Below are positions 15,110 to 23,310 of a DNA stretch of 41,497 bases, piece by piece (the first letter of the stretch is position 1; each line of letters begins with the position of its first letter). Source of the DNA: DATMBL01 sp050735975 (GTDB taxonomy: Bacteria > Desulfobacterota > Binatia > UBA9968). The position numbers and the translations under genes are program-made. The stretch lies in assembly GCA_050735975.1 (NCBI GenBank), contig JBOHVS010000368.1:1-41497 (forward strand), read 5' to 3'. Under the pieces are notes generated by a model, which had not been told where the DNA came from, ran no database searches, and saw only the letters and a list, made by a program, of their open reading frames with translations.

Positions 15110-15988
15110 CTATTCCCGCTTGCGCGACCTCGGCCCGAAGGGTTCCGGCTGAAACGGCCCGTCACGGAGTTTTAAATAAGCTCGAATGCCCTCGTTGGCG
15201 CGCGCATCGTCCAACGGTTTACGATACTCTTCTCGGAGCAAAACATGGGCCGGGACGGAGAGCTGGTTGTCCAGCAGCAGCGCATCTCGAAGCCCCATCA
15301 TCTCGAGGCCCATCGTAGCGATGGCGAGATTGATCTTGATTGTCTCCGGCGGCAGAAGCGCTATCCGTTCAACCATACGAAAACATTCATCGAGCAACTC
15401 ATCGGCCGGCACTACCTTGTTGACAAGGCCGATCCGCAAGGCTTCCTGAGCGTCGATATGGTCTCCCGTAAGACCGTAGCGCAATGCATTTTTGAAGCCG
15501 GCCAAAAGAGTCCACATGAAACTGGTGTTGGAACCGTGACGGACTTCGGGCTGGGAAAACACAGCGTTCTCCGAGGCGATAGTGATATGCGTAAAAAGCG
15601 CGAGCCAGGAGCCAGCTCCCATGGTCCAGCCGTTGATGGCGCCGATAATCGGCTTGCCGAATTCCCATAGACGTAAGAATCTCCTGTCATCATGACGCCA
15701 CGAATCGATCAACTGCGCGGTGCTCTGGCCCGGCGCCATGCCATACGGCCACACCTTATCCCGGCGCCGCCCCGGTTGATTGCCTTGGTCCATGCCCGCC
15801 GAGAAGGCGCGCCCCGCGCCTGTTAGAACCACTGCGCGAATCTCATTGTCTTTCTCCACGTCATCCAACGCCTGATGCAATTCCTTAATCAGGCTCCGGC
15901 TGATCGCGTTCATCGCCTCGGGACGATTGAGCGTGATCAGCACGCCGCGTCGCTGCTTCTCGTAAAGGATCTCCTTGTATTCAGGCAT
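15110..15988 (-). CDS. Enoyl-CoA hydratase/isomerase family protein
   Basis: The protein has 292 residues from MPEYKEILYEKQRRGVLITL. ATG 15988 follows GAGAGGTAAACCG. Crotonase motifs are RPEAMNAIS, VVLTGAGRAFSAGMDQG and PIIGAINGWTMGAGSWLAL. The FSQPEVRHGSNTSF segment keeps one Glu (PEVRHG) that its paralogue lacks. The two genes run in the same direction, this one upstream, and share the LTGDHIDAQEALRIGL stretch and the PFQPEPFGPR end, so they arose by tandem duplication. They probably serve breakdown of an acyl- or aryl-CoA. An 8-bp inverted repeat (GAATGCTG/CAGCATTC, 16030-16069) lies upstream. Confidence 0.87.
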   Translation of the reverse strand: MPEYKEILYEKQRRGVLITLNRPEAMNAISRSLIKELHQALDDVEKDNEIRAVVLTGAGRAFSAGMDQGNQPGRRRDKVWPYGMAPGQSTAQLIDSWRHDDRRFLRLWEFGKPIIGAINGWTMGAGSWLALFTHITIASENAVFSQPEVRHGSNTSFMWTLLAGFKNALRYGLTGDHIDAQEALRIGLVNKVVPADELLDECFRMVERIALLPPETIKINLAIATMGLEMMGLRDALLLDNQLSVPAHVLLREEYRKPLDDARANEGIRAYLKLRDGPFQPEPFGPRSRKRE

Positions 15989-16094
15989 CGGTTTACCTCT
16001 CTCTGGAACACTCACGATCAGAGTGTTGGAATGCTGGGGATCATCACCAATACTCCGTCACAGCATTCTCCGGCCATGTTCTGTCCGCTCCCGG

Positions 16095-16280
16095 TTAGCG
16101 GGCGTAAAGAGCTTTGGTGAATCCGCTGCTGTCAAGTTCCTTAATAATGCTGTCATCCACGAACGACTTGGGATCTCGTTCCTTGAGCTTGGGATCCTCT
16201 TCCGTGAGCACAAAGTTATTCGAAACACGATTCAGGCGCAAGCGATTTCCGCTCGAGAGCCAGCGCGAGTCGGTGCCTTG
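16095..16280 (-). pseudogene. C-terminal remnant of an ABC substrate-binding protein
   Basis: On the minus strand the last 58 codons before TAA (16095-16097) read RVSNNFVLTEEDPKLKERDP, then SFVDDSIIKELDSSGFTKAL. This is the characteristic C-terminus of NMT1/THI5-like (NitT/TauT-type) solute-binding proteins in this kind of genome. The frame is closed by a stop just upstream, near 16280, so only the tail survives. Confidence 0.6.
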
Positions 16281-16348
16281 TCATGACGGAGATCTTGGAC
16301 TAAGGAACAGGACGAAGACGAAAAAATAACATCGACGGAGGGTTGCAC

Positions 16349-17155
16349 ATGCCTACATTGCAGTTAGGAAACGTCGAGATCTATTACGAGGTCCGCGGTG
16401 AAGGGCCGCCGATGGTCTTTCTGAGCGAGACCGCCTGCGATAGCGAGGTCTGGAAGTTGTATCAGGTGCCGGAATTTTCCGGCGACCATCGCGTGATCGT
16501 GCATGATTACCGCGGCACCGGTCGTTCCGGCAAGCCGTCGGTCGACTACACTACAAGGATGTTTTGCGACGACCTGGTGGCGTTAATGGATCACCTCGGG
16601 GCTGACGATGCCATCGTCGTCGGCCACTCAATGGGAGGGAGGGTCGCCCAGACGCTGGCGCTGGAATATCCCAAGAAGGTGAAGAAATTAATTCTCGCCT
16701 CCACGGGAGCGTCCTATCCGAAGACTAAAGGGCTACCGCTCAAGATTTGCAAAGAGATGATCGAATGGGGTTACCAGAGATACGTTCGGGATCACTCGAT
16801 CCTGGTCGGATTCACCGACGAGTTCGCAAACCAATATCCCGATCGGGTTGAAAAATACCTGCAGGTCAGGATGTCCAATCTTTGCCCGGTCGAGTTCTAT
16901 CTGCGGCATCTGATTGCGCGGCAGAGTCACGATACGAGCGATCGATTGAAAGATATCCGCGTCCCGGCGCTCATTCTTGTCGGCGAGGATGACCGCAACA
17001 TGACCAGCGAAATCAATCACCGGATGTCCACAGACATTCTTGCGGAAAGTATTCCCAACGCCAGGCGTGTCGTCCTCAAAAACGAACGGCATAGTTATTT
17101 CTTTGCCAACCCGGCCGAGGCGCACAAGGTCATCCGCGCCTTTTTGAAGGAGTAA
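16349..17155 (+). CDS. Alpha/beta hydrolase
   Basis: The protein has 268 residues from MPTLQLGNVEIYYEVRGEGP. ATG 16349 lies six bases after GGAGGG and is preferred over TTG 16343. Hydrolase landmarks are HDYRGTGRSGKP, the nucleophile elbow VVGHSMGGRVAQ (Ser), the acid in LVGEDDRNM and the catalytic His in KNERHSYFFANP. The size and the opening VEIYYEVRGEGPPMVFL resemble 3-oxoadipate enol-lactonase or carboxylesterase-type members. The substrate is not determined. The neighbouring enoyl-CoA hydratases and cupin suggest an organic-acid breakdown setting. Confidence 0.88.
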   Translation: MPTLQLGNVEIYYEVRGEGPPMVFLSETACDSEVWKLYQVPEFSGDHRVIVHDYRGTGRSGKPSVDYTTRMFCDDLVALMDHLGADDAIVVGHSMGGRVAQTLALEYPKKVKKLILASTGASYPKTKGLPLKICKEMIEWGYQRYVRDHSILVGFTDEFANQYPDRVEKYLQVRMSNLCPVEFYLRHLIARQSHDTSDRLKDIRVPALILVGEDDRNMTSEINHRMSTDILAESIPNARRVVLKNERHSYFFANPAEAHKVIRAFLKE

Positions 17156-17278
17156 AGCGCCGTTGAATAGAGCCCACTATGCTGTCGCCTTTTGGAGTCC
17201 GAGTTTTGAGTTTTCAGTTGAACCGGAAACCCGAAACGTAAAACCGGCAACTTTCGCCGGTGCGCGACTCACGCCTCT

Positions 17279-17608
17279 CTATTCGAGGTAAACAAACGCT
17301 CTGACCCATTCTCTGGGCAGCGCGGTGTGACCTTGGCCGGTCACGTCTTCCGCCAAGAAAACGTCCCCTGCGCGGAACGTTTTCACCGTGCCGTTGCCGA
17401 TGCCGATTTCGACCGAGCCGGACAATGTAATGACCCACTGGCGTCTTGGCGCGTTGTGAAAGCCGAGAATGTGCTTGGGAGCGTCGTTCTTGAAAACCAG
17501 ACCCTTGACTGGATGTATTCCGAAGAATTCTTTGGAAGTCTGACCTTGATCCATCTCCTCAAAATGGGATTTTCCGTCGCTACCAGTGTATAATCGGCAA
17601 AACTGCAC
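17279..17608 (-). CDS. Small cupin protein
   Basis: The protein has 109 residues starting at GTG 17608 behind AGGAGGGCGGACC. It opens MQFCRLYTGSDGKSHFEEMD, then GFHNAPRRQWVITLSGSVEI with FRAGDVFLAEDVTGQGH, giving the two cupin motifs with His ligands in HNAPRRQW and GQGHTA. It is a single compact barrel. The substrate is unknown; relatives often sit beside sugar or aromatic acid genes. Bases 17609-17894 after the start hold nothing I can call. Confidence 0.78.
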   Translation of the reverse strand: MQFCRLYTGSDGKSHFEEMDQGQTSKEFFGIHPVKGLVFKNDAPKHILGFHNAPRRQWVITLSGSVEIGIGNGTVKTFRAGDVFLAEDVTGQGHTALPREWVRAFVYLE

Positions 17609-17894
17609 GGTCCGCCCTCCTTAGCGATATGTTTGAGATCGTCGCATTATCAGAAGGAGCGGGCAGATTTCAACAAGGTCGAAGGGCCTCTTGGAGAAAG
17701 CCTGACCAGCCCGGCAGCAGAGGTTTGCAATCGATAGTTCAGATCAGCGGCTAAAAAATCTGCTCAACCAAAACTCTAATAGAGTATTGTAAGCGGCTGT
17801 AAATTCAAATAATCAGCAGAAACGATTAGCTCGGATTACGGAATATTGTTTGTTTCAGGAGAGGGTGTTAGAAGGGGTTTAAGGAGAAAAGAAG

Positions 17895-18182
17895 ATGCTG
17901 GACACAGAAAAGCGATTGTTCGTGGGGATAAAAGTGTCGAATAAGCTGCAAATCGGTTTGGATAGCCCCGCGCCCGGAACCGAAAGGTACTTTAAGCAGG
18001 ACAATAAAGATTATCTTCAAATCATTAAATTCGGAGAGGAAAAACTTATCGGCCGTTTTATCAAAGACGGCTTCCCGGTCGATGACATTGAGAACGTCAG
18101 CCGAAACGTGCGAAGTATCGTGCGGTTGATCACCAGCGGCCAGCGGTTAGATGATGATTCCGTGCATATCTATGTCCGCTGA
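17895..18182 (+). CDS. Conserved hypothetical protein (95 aa)
   Basis: It opens MLDTEKRLFVGIKVSNKLQI then GLDSPAPGTERYFKQDN, and ends SGQRLDDDSVHIYVR. AAGGAG lies nine bases before ATG. The mixed beta pattern with VGIKVS and DSVHIYV suggests a small alpha/beta protein. I do not recognise a function. Confidence 0.65.
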   Translation: MLDTEKRLFVGIKVSNKLQIGLDSPAPGTERYFKQDNKDYLQIIKFGEEKLIGRFIKDGFPVDDIENVSRNVRSIVRLITSGQRLDDDSVHIYVR

Positions 18183-18312
18183 TACTACCTACAAGTCTAG
18201 GTTAAACATTGAACATGTGACCGGCGAACAGATGGAAAAGGTAGTTAATGACCTCTACAAAATTGAGCCGTCAATGCTTGCCAGGCTCAAAGAGGTGTTG
18301 CTGCCCAAATAG
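18172..18312 (+). pseudogene. C-terminal remnant of a tricarboxylate-type substrate-binding protein
   Basis: The frame reads IEHVTGEQMEKVVNDLYKIE, then PSMLARLKEVLLPK and TAG. The GEQMEKVVNDLY...LARLKEVL pattern is the C-terminal helix of TctC/Bug-type periplasmic binding proteins. An ATG at 18172 leaves a 46-residue frame overlapping the previous gene by 11 bases, but this is most likely a tail left by recombination. Confidence 0.5.
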
Positions 18313-18337
18313 CCTGGCAAAAGAGCAAAGAGGTCAC

Positions 18338-19999
18338 CTATTTCGCCACCTGGTCGATGACGATATCGACGTTATTAGAACCGACTTCGACCGGATTCTT
18401 CTTGGACTCCCCCAGCAGGTTGCCGGCTTCCCGGGTCAGCGGATCGCCGTCCTTGTCGAGGCGGACCGAGATATTTAGCTTGCCGGTGAAGGAGCCTCCC
18501 CGCATCATCATATTCTCTGAACCCAGCGAGTAGTTGAGAGGGAAAGTCGGGCGCTCGATCTTCTTAACGGCGAGCGGAGGTCCGGCGCCAACAGTGGAAC
18601 GGGCGATGATGAACAGAGCGGCCTTGCCGTCCAGTTGGGATTTGACTTTCGGATCGATGGTAATTTTGCCCGTGATTTGTTGTGCTCTGGAGGTTGCCGA
18701 GGCGGCAGGCGGGCGTTTATTTGACTGTGGTAGCTGAGCGAGCACCTTCTCAATTTCGCTCCTGTCTTCTCCCGCAGGCAAGATTTGCACGAGTCTGCCC
18801 AACACCTCCCGCGCCCCTTGATAGTCCTGTTTCTCCCGGTACAGAACCATGCCCTTGCCCCAGAGCGCCATCGGCAAATTTGGCGCGATGGACAACGCCT
18901 TCTCGAAGGCCGTCAGCGCGCCGTCGCCATGACCAGCTTGCACCAGGATAAATCCCATATAGCTGTGCGCTTCCGGGTGATTGGGATCGGCGGCAAGAAC
19001 CTTCTTGAAAGTCTCGATGGCCTTGGGCCAGTCCTGATTCGCAAACGCCGCCTTTCCTTCGTTTAGAAGGGAGGTCATGTCACTGCTGCCGGAACTCGTC
19101 CCGGTGAGGAAGTCGCCTGTAAGTGAGTCCTGAGCCGAGGTTCGCGGCCGGAGCGAGTTCGTGAGCAGCACCCCGACGGTCACCCCAAAAATCAGCAAAA
19201 ACGTCCCGCCGGCCACGAGCTGCCACCGGCGGAAGCGCCCTCGGGCGTCTGCGCTTTTTTTGGGAGCTGGACGAGGCGCTTTGCCCTCCTCCAGGGGGGG
19301 CGTTGTCGGAGTTGGCAGCGACTCTAGCTGCCGGGCAATCGCCGCCGCCTTCGTTTCGAGTTCACTTCGAAGCGATGTGTAATCAGCCTCAGACAGCTTG
19401 TCGCATTGAAAATCAAATTCCAGTTCTTTCGTTTCCGCGACAAGCCGGCCACGCTCCCGGAGCAACTGAGAGCGGAGACCGTCAGGCTGATCCTTGGCCG
19501 TCGCGGCCGGGTTCAGCGCCGTGATGTCCATCCGGCTCTTTTTAGTCGACCAACGGCGCACGAACCAAAGTCCGAGAATGACTCCCGCGACGAGCACTAC
19601 AAACGGCAAGACCCACAATACCAGATTGAAGCCCTTGGGAATCGGGGCGAGCAGAACCCACTCGCCGTACTTTGACACAAAGTAAGCCTTGACCTCTTCC
19701 GGTGTTTTGCCGGCCTGGAGCTGCTCGCGAACGATAGCGCGCATCTGCTGCGCCATTTCCGACGGCGAATCGGCAACGGAGAGATTTTGGCAAACCACGC
19801 AGCGAAGCTCGTTGGCGATGATTCTTGTCTGCTCTTCAAGATCGGGGGCTGGAGCGGCCTCCAGCGCAATCGCGAAGAATAAAACGAACAAAACAACGAA
19901 TCCGCGCAGCGGGAAGAAGCGTTCTTTTCCGTCATTCCCGCGAACGCGGGAATCCAGTGCCGTTCCAACCTGACGATACTCTATGAACGCAGCCCTCAT
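18338..19999 (-). CDS. ccmH: Cytochrome c maturation protein CcmH fused to CcmI-type TPR domain
   Basis: The frame gives 553 residues. Residues about 35-175 are CcmH: a signal/anchor (VVLFVLFFAIALEAAP), the thioredoxin-like motif NELRCVVCQNLSVADS with Cys67 and Cys70, and a membrane helix (VLWVLPFVVLVAGVILGLWF). A CcmI-like part follows with another helix near 265, TPR repeats around residues 315-420 (AFANQDWPKAIETFKKVL, ALTAFEKALSIAPNLPMAL) and a beta-rich C-terminal domain. CcmH reduces apocytochrome c thiols and CcmI holds the apocytochrome; fusion puts both in one periplasmic protein. It ends the ccm operon. The first 25-30 residues come from an inserted repeat (19931-19957), so the true start is uncertain. 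Confidence 0.88.
   Translation of the reverse strand: MRAAFIEYRQVGTALDSRVRGNDGKERFFPLRGFVVLFVLFFAIALEAAPAPDLEEQTRIIANELRCVVCQNLSVADSPSEMAQQMRAIVREQLQAGKTPEEVKAYFVSKYGEWVLLAPIPKGFNLVLWVLPFVVLVAGVILGLWFVRRWSTKKSRMDITALNPAATAKDQPDGLRSQLLRERGRLVAETKELEFDFQCDKLSEADYTSLRSELETKAAAIARQLESLPTPTTPPLEEGKAPRPAPKKSADARGRFRRWQLVAGGTFLLIFGVTVGVLLTNSLRPRTSAQDSLTGDFLTGTSSGSSDMTSLLNEGKAAFANQDWPKAIETFKKVLAADPNHPEAHSYMGFILVQAGHGDGALTAFEKALSIAPNLPMALWGKGMVLYREKQDYQGAREVLGRLVQILPAGEDRSEIEKVLAQLPQSNKRPPAASATSRAQQITGKITIDPKVKSQLDGKAALFIIARSTVGAGPPLAVKKIERPTFPLNYSLGSENMMMRGGSFTGKLNISVRLDKDGDPLTREAGNLLGESKKNPVEVGSNNVDIVIDQVAK
19931..19957. repeat. REP-type palindrome inside the ccmH 5' end
   Basis: ATTCCCGCGAACGCGGGAAT is a perfect palindrome with 9-bp arms, in the GTCATTCCCGCG...CGCGGGAATCCAG context common to REP elements in many bacteria. 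Read through, it gives ALDSRVRGNDGK, a well-known false peptide in predicted proteins. Confidence 0.75.
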
Positions 20000-20038
20000 T
20001 TCTAACCTTAATATCCCAATCTCAAAGCCTGAGAAATC

Positions 20039-20605
20039 TTACCTGACCGCTTGGTAAGCTCCCTTTCCTTCTTTTGTGGTAATGATTCCACGCGCGGCTT
20101 CGTCAAGCTTGGCTGTCACCATGGCGGCGCGAATACCGCCGACGTGTTTATAGGTAATCCGCCCTTCGGGATCGATAAAAAAGCTTTCGGGAATTCCCCA
20201 AACGCCGTAGTCGACGGCGATTTTTCCCGAATCGTCTATGCCGTTCGGATATGTCACGCTGAATTCTTTGAGAAAGGCGCGGGAATTCTCCTCCGTGTCC
20301 TGCACCGCGACGCCTACGAAAACCATGTTTTGGTCTTTGAGTTTTTGCCACGCCGCTTCCAAATCTTTGGCTTCGGCCCGGCAAGGCACACACCACGAAG
20401 CCCAAAAATTCAGAAAGACGGCTTTGCCACGCAGCTCGTTTAGAGTGACCGTGCGGCCGTCGAAGAGGATGATTGTAAACGGCGTCGCCTCTTTGGCGAT
20501 TAGCGGCGACTTGATATAACGCGAATCGCGGGTAAAGCCAAAGGCCAGCAACCAAAGAATCGGCGCGATGACGAGAACCGTCAAGATCAGGCGTCGCCAG
20601 GGCAT
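20039..20605 (-). CDS. ccmG: Thiol:disulfide interchange protein CcmG/DsbE
   Basis: The protein has 188 residues. An N-terminal membrane anchor (LILTVLVIAPILWLLAFGF) is followed by a thioredoxin fold with active site NFWASWCVPCRAEAKDLE (Cys72, Cys75) and the cis-Pro region YGVWGIPESFFIDPEGRITY. It keeps apocytochrome c cysteines reduced in the periplasm for haem ligation. The length is normal. It lies between ccmF and ccmH; the 97-base spacer from ccmF is filled by TAGGGT-like repeats. Confidence 0.92.
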   Translation of the reverse strand: MPWRRLILTVLVIAPILWLLAFGFTRDSRYIKSPLIAKEATPFTIILFDGRTVTLNELRGKAVFLNFWASWCVPCRAEAKDLEAAWQKLKDQNMVFVGVAVQDTEENSRAFLKEFSVTYPNGIDDSGKIAVDYGVWGIPESFFIDPEGRITYKHVGGIRAAMVTAKLDEAARGIITTKEGKGAYQAVR

Positions 20606-20610
20606 GGTTG

Positions 20611-20660
20611 GTTTTAGGGTGTAGGGTTGAGAGTGTAGGGTCTAGGGTTTAGGGTCAAGG
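20611..20660. repeat. TAGGGT-type low-complexity repeat
   Basis: On the + strand this spacer carries TTTAGGGTGTAGGG, GTGTAGGGTC and TAGGGTTTAGGGTC, a degenerate 6-8-base repeat. It occupies nearly all of the ccmF-ccmG spacer and has no coding frame. Confidence 0.6.
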
Positions 20661-20702
20661 AAACCTCGAACTTAGAACATCGAACAAAGATCTTCACTCC
20701 GT

Positions 20703-22721
20703 TCAGGACGGCGCCTCAACCTCAGCCTTAGCCTGCCTCCCAGCCTCAACCTGTTTCTCATCCGCCTCCTGCTCCGCTGTTCTTCCCATCGGCAAGAGCG
20801 CGACCAGAGTTCCCAACGCGATTACGAACCCGCCGATCCATATCCAGACAACCAAAGGGCGCACCAGAACTTTCAACGTCGCTTGGTTCCTGTCGAGATC
20901 GCTGAAGCCGGACAGGATGAGATAGAGATCTTCGCTTGCGCTGGTGCGGTGTACCGCCCGACTGATCGGGGATTGTTGGGTGGGAAAAAATTTTAGCGCG
21001 GGCGTTAATAGTCCCCAATCGGCGCCATCATTGAAGACGCGAAAAACGCCTTCGACGCGAAAATGGGTCGGTTGTTGCGAACCTTGCAGGCCCTCGAACC
21101 GGATTTGATACTGGCCGATGGAAAGGGTGTCTTTGAGCTTCAGAGTCGCCTCTCTCTCCACGCTGTACGACATCGATCCCGCAATACCCATGATGATCAG
21201 CACCACCCCCAGGTGAACGGTAAGACCGCCGTAACGACGTTGGTTGCGCCGGGTCAAAGTGATGAGCGCGCCGACGATCCCTTCTCCGGCAATGCGTCGG
21301 CGGGCGCGCACGGCCAGGGCCGTATCATAGAGTATCGTGAAAACCACGAACGCTAGGAGGGTGAAGCCAAGCAGGGGCAAGAAATCCCGGACTTTCCACA
21401 TGAACAGGATGACACCCAGAACCAGCGAGCTCAAGGCAGGCCAGAGGAAGTTGCGTTTGAGGTTGTCCCAGGAGGCCTTACGCCACGCGATGATGGGTCC
21501 CACGCCCATCAAAAAAACCAGGCAAAGAAACAACGGCACCATTACGGAGTTAAAGTATGGCGCGCCGACGCTCACTTGAACCCCGGCCACGGCTTCGGAA
21601 ATCAGCGGGAAAATGGTTCCAAGCAAGATCGTGAACAGCGCGGATACCAGTACGATGTTGTTAAGCAGAAAAGCCGACTCACGGCTGACCATAGAGTCCA
21701 GCTCGGGTTGCCCCTTGAGCAAGTCCGCGCGGTAGGCGAGAAGTCCAAAAGAGGCGAGAAGCACGAAAGATAGAAATCCGAGGAATATGCCGCCAACGGG
21801 CCCTGAGGAAAAAGCGTGGATCGAAGACAGAATGCCGGAGCGAGTGAGAAAGGTGCCGAATATAGTCAAGCTGAACGCGATCACAATCAACGAGAGATTC
21901 CAAACCTTGAGCATGTGGCGGCGTTCCTGGATCTGTAGGGAATGAAGAAAGGCGGTCGCCGGAAGCCACGGCATGAAGGCGGCGTTCTCGACGGGGTCCC
22001 ACGCCCAGTAGCCGCCCCACCCTAGAACGTGGTACGACCACCAGGCGCCGACCAAATTCCCGGCCGTGAGAAAGAACCAGGCGGTGATCGTCCAGCGGCG
22101 CGTCGTGACGATCCAAGCATCATCGAGCCGGCCTTTGATCAATGCGGCCATTGCAAATGCGTAGGGCACCGTGAGACCGACAAATCCGGCATACAGCAGA
22201 GGCGGATGGGTCATCATGTTAGCGTCTTCCAGCAACGGATTGAGACCGCGTCCGTCGAGCGGAGCTGGAGAGATGGCCTCAAATGGATTGGAAGCAAGCC
22301 CAATGACGCCAAGAAAGAATGCAGAGACGATGGAAAGAATCATCAGCACCCACGGCATCAGCTCTTTGTGCCGGTTTCGATAGATCCAGGCGACCAGGCC
22401 CGAAAAGATGATCAGAATCCATTCCCAGAGAAGCAGTGAACCTTCCAGCGCCCCCCACAGGCCGGTGATCCGATAATAAATCGGGGTGGCGCGGGTCGTG
22501 TTGACGGCGACGTACCTGATGGTGAAGTCAGTCGTGACCAAGCCGTAGATCAAGGCCGCCGCGGCGAAGGTCACAAAAATGAACTGTCCGAGGATGGCTA
22601 CGCGTGTGAATCGAGAATAGCAGTCGTAGCTTTTGCGTGAGCCGAGAAGCGGGCTAACGATTCCCCAGATCGCACAGAGCAACGCCAAAATGATAGAGGT
22701 ATGGCCAACGGTTGCGGTCAC
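20703..22721 (-). CDS. ccmF: Haem lyase CcmF
   Basis: The protein has 672 residues with about 14-15 membrane helices. The haem-handling tryptophan-rich motif is HVLGWGGYWAWDPVENAAF, and the family histidines lie in DANMMTHPPLLYAGFVGLTV and nearby loops. CcmF, with CcmH/I, attaches haem to the CxxCH of apocytochromes in the periplasm. The length is typical. The last 20 residues (ADEKQVEAGRQAKAEVEAPS) come from a GAGGTTGAGGCT-type DNA repeat rather than conserved protein. ATG overlaps the ccmE stop by 4 bases. Confidence 0.94.
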   Translation of the reverse strand: MTATVGHTSIILALLCAIWGIVSPLLGSRKSYDCYSRFTRVAILGQFIFVTFAAAALIYGLVTTDFTIRYVAVNTTRATPIYYRITGLWGALEGSLLLWEWILIIFSGLVAWIYRNRHKELMPWVLMILSIVSAFFLGVIGLASNPFEAISPAPLDGRGLNPLLEDANMMTHPPLLYAGFVGLTVPYAFAMAALIKGRLDDAWIVTTRRWTITAWFFLTAGNLVGAWWSYHVLGWGGYWAWDPVENAAFMPWLPATAFLHSLQIQERRHMLKVWNLSLIVIAFSLTIFGTFLTRSGILSSIHAFSSGPVGGIFLGFLSFVLLASFGLLAYRADLLKGQPELDSMVSRESAFLLNNIVLVSALFTILLGTIFPLISEAVAGVQVSVGAPYFNSVMVPLFLCLVFLMGVGPIIAWRKASWDNLKRNFLWPALSSLVLGVILFMWKVRDFLPLLGFTLLAFVVFTILYDTALAVRARRRIAGEGIVGALITLTRRNQRRYGGLTVHLGVVLIIMGIAGSMSYSVEREATLKLKDTLSIGQYQIRFEGLQGSQQPTHFRVEGVFRVFNDGADWGLLTPALKFFPTQQSPISRAVHRTSASEDLYLILSGFSDLDRNQATLKVLVRPLVVWIWIGGFVIALGTLVALLPMGRTAEQEADEKQVEAGRQAKAEVEAPS

Positions 22722-23164
22722 TGCTTTGCGGACTCTTTCGCGGGGACAAAGCTCTTTGGATAGCCGCCGTCCTTGTCATCCGCGTGAGGACTGTATTCCT
22801 CGGCGTGCTTGGCCATGATGAGGGTCGCTTGAAAAACGCCGTCGGCGATGCGGCCTTCGACTACCGCGCCCTTTCCTTCGGTGAACAGATCAGGCGGGAC
22901 GCCGCGAAAAAAAACCGGGATGGACGCCGTTCCGTCCGTCAACTCAAACCGATAGGTGAGGTTCGGGAGATCCTTCTGAAGCGAGCCCTTGACCACCATT
23001 CCGCCCATTCTCAGAAACTTGTCGGCCGATGATGTTTCTTTAGCCTTGAGCTCGGATGGGGTGACAAAATAGACGATCGCTTCTTGCATGCCGCCATAGA
23101 TGATGTAGGCCAGCGCGCCCAGGATAATCAATCCCCCTATGAGGAAGCGTCTAGTTTTTTGCAT
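22718..23164 (-). CDS. ccmE: Haem chaperone CcmE
   Basis: The protein has 148 residues. An N-terminal anchor (FLIGGLIILGALAYIIYGG) precedes an OB-fold beta barrel ending in MAKHAEEYSPHADDKD. His120 is the expected covalent haem ligand and Tyr124 the axial one. CcmE carries haem from CcmABCD to CcmF/H in the periplasm. The start lies inside ccmD (14-base overlap) and the stop overlaps ccmF. Confidence 0.93.
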   Translation of the reverse strand: MQKTRRFLIGGLIILGALAYIIYGGMQEAIVYFVTPSELKAKETSSADKFLRMGGMVVKGSLQKDLPNLTYRFELTDGTASIPVFFRGVPPDLFTEGKGAVVEGRIADGVFQATLIMAKHAEEYSPHADDKDGGYPKSFVPAKESAKQ

Positions 23165-23306
23165 GCTCTTGAATATCCTCCATGGCCGGCGACTGAGCCA
23201 ACTCCGATTCGGCTTTGCGCAGCCGTCCTTTCAACGACAGGAGATAGACGAGGATTGCGCCCCAGACTATTCCGTAAGCAAGGAAAACATATTCCCATCC
23301 ACCCAT
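23151..23306 (-). CDS. ccmD: Haem exporter subunit CcmD
   Basis: The protein has 51 residues: MGGWEYVFLAYGIVWGAILV, then YLLSLKGRLRKAESELAQ. One membrane helix with an aromatic N-terminus and a charged helical tail is the usual CcmD form. Its place between ccmC and ccmE and the 14-base overlap with ccmE confirm it. CcmD helps release holo-CcmE from the CcmABC complex. Confidence 0.85.
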   Translation of the reverse strand: MGGWEYVFLAYGIVWGAILVYLLSLKGRLRKAESELAQSPAMEDIQEHAKN

Positions 23307-23310
23307 GCGC

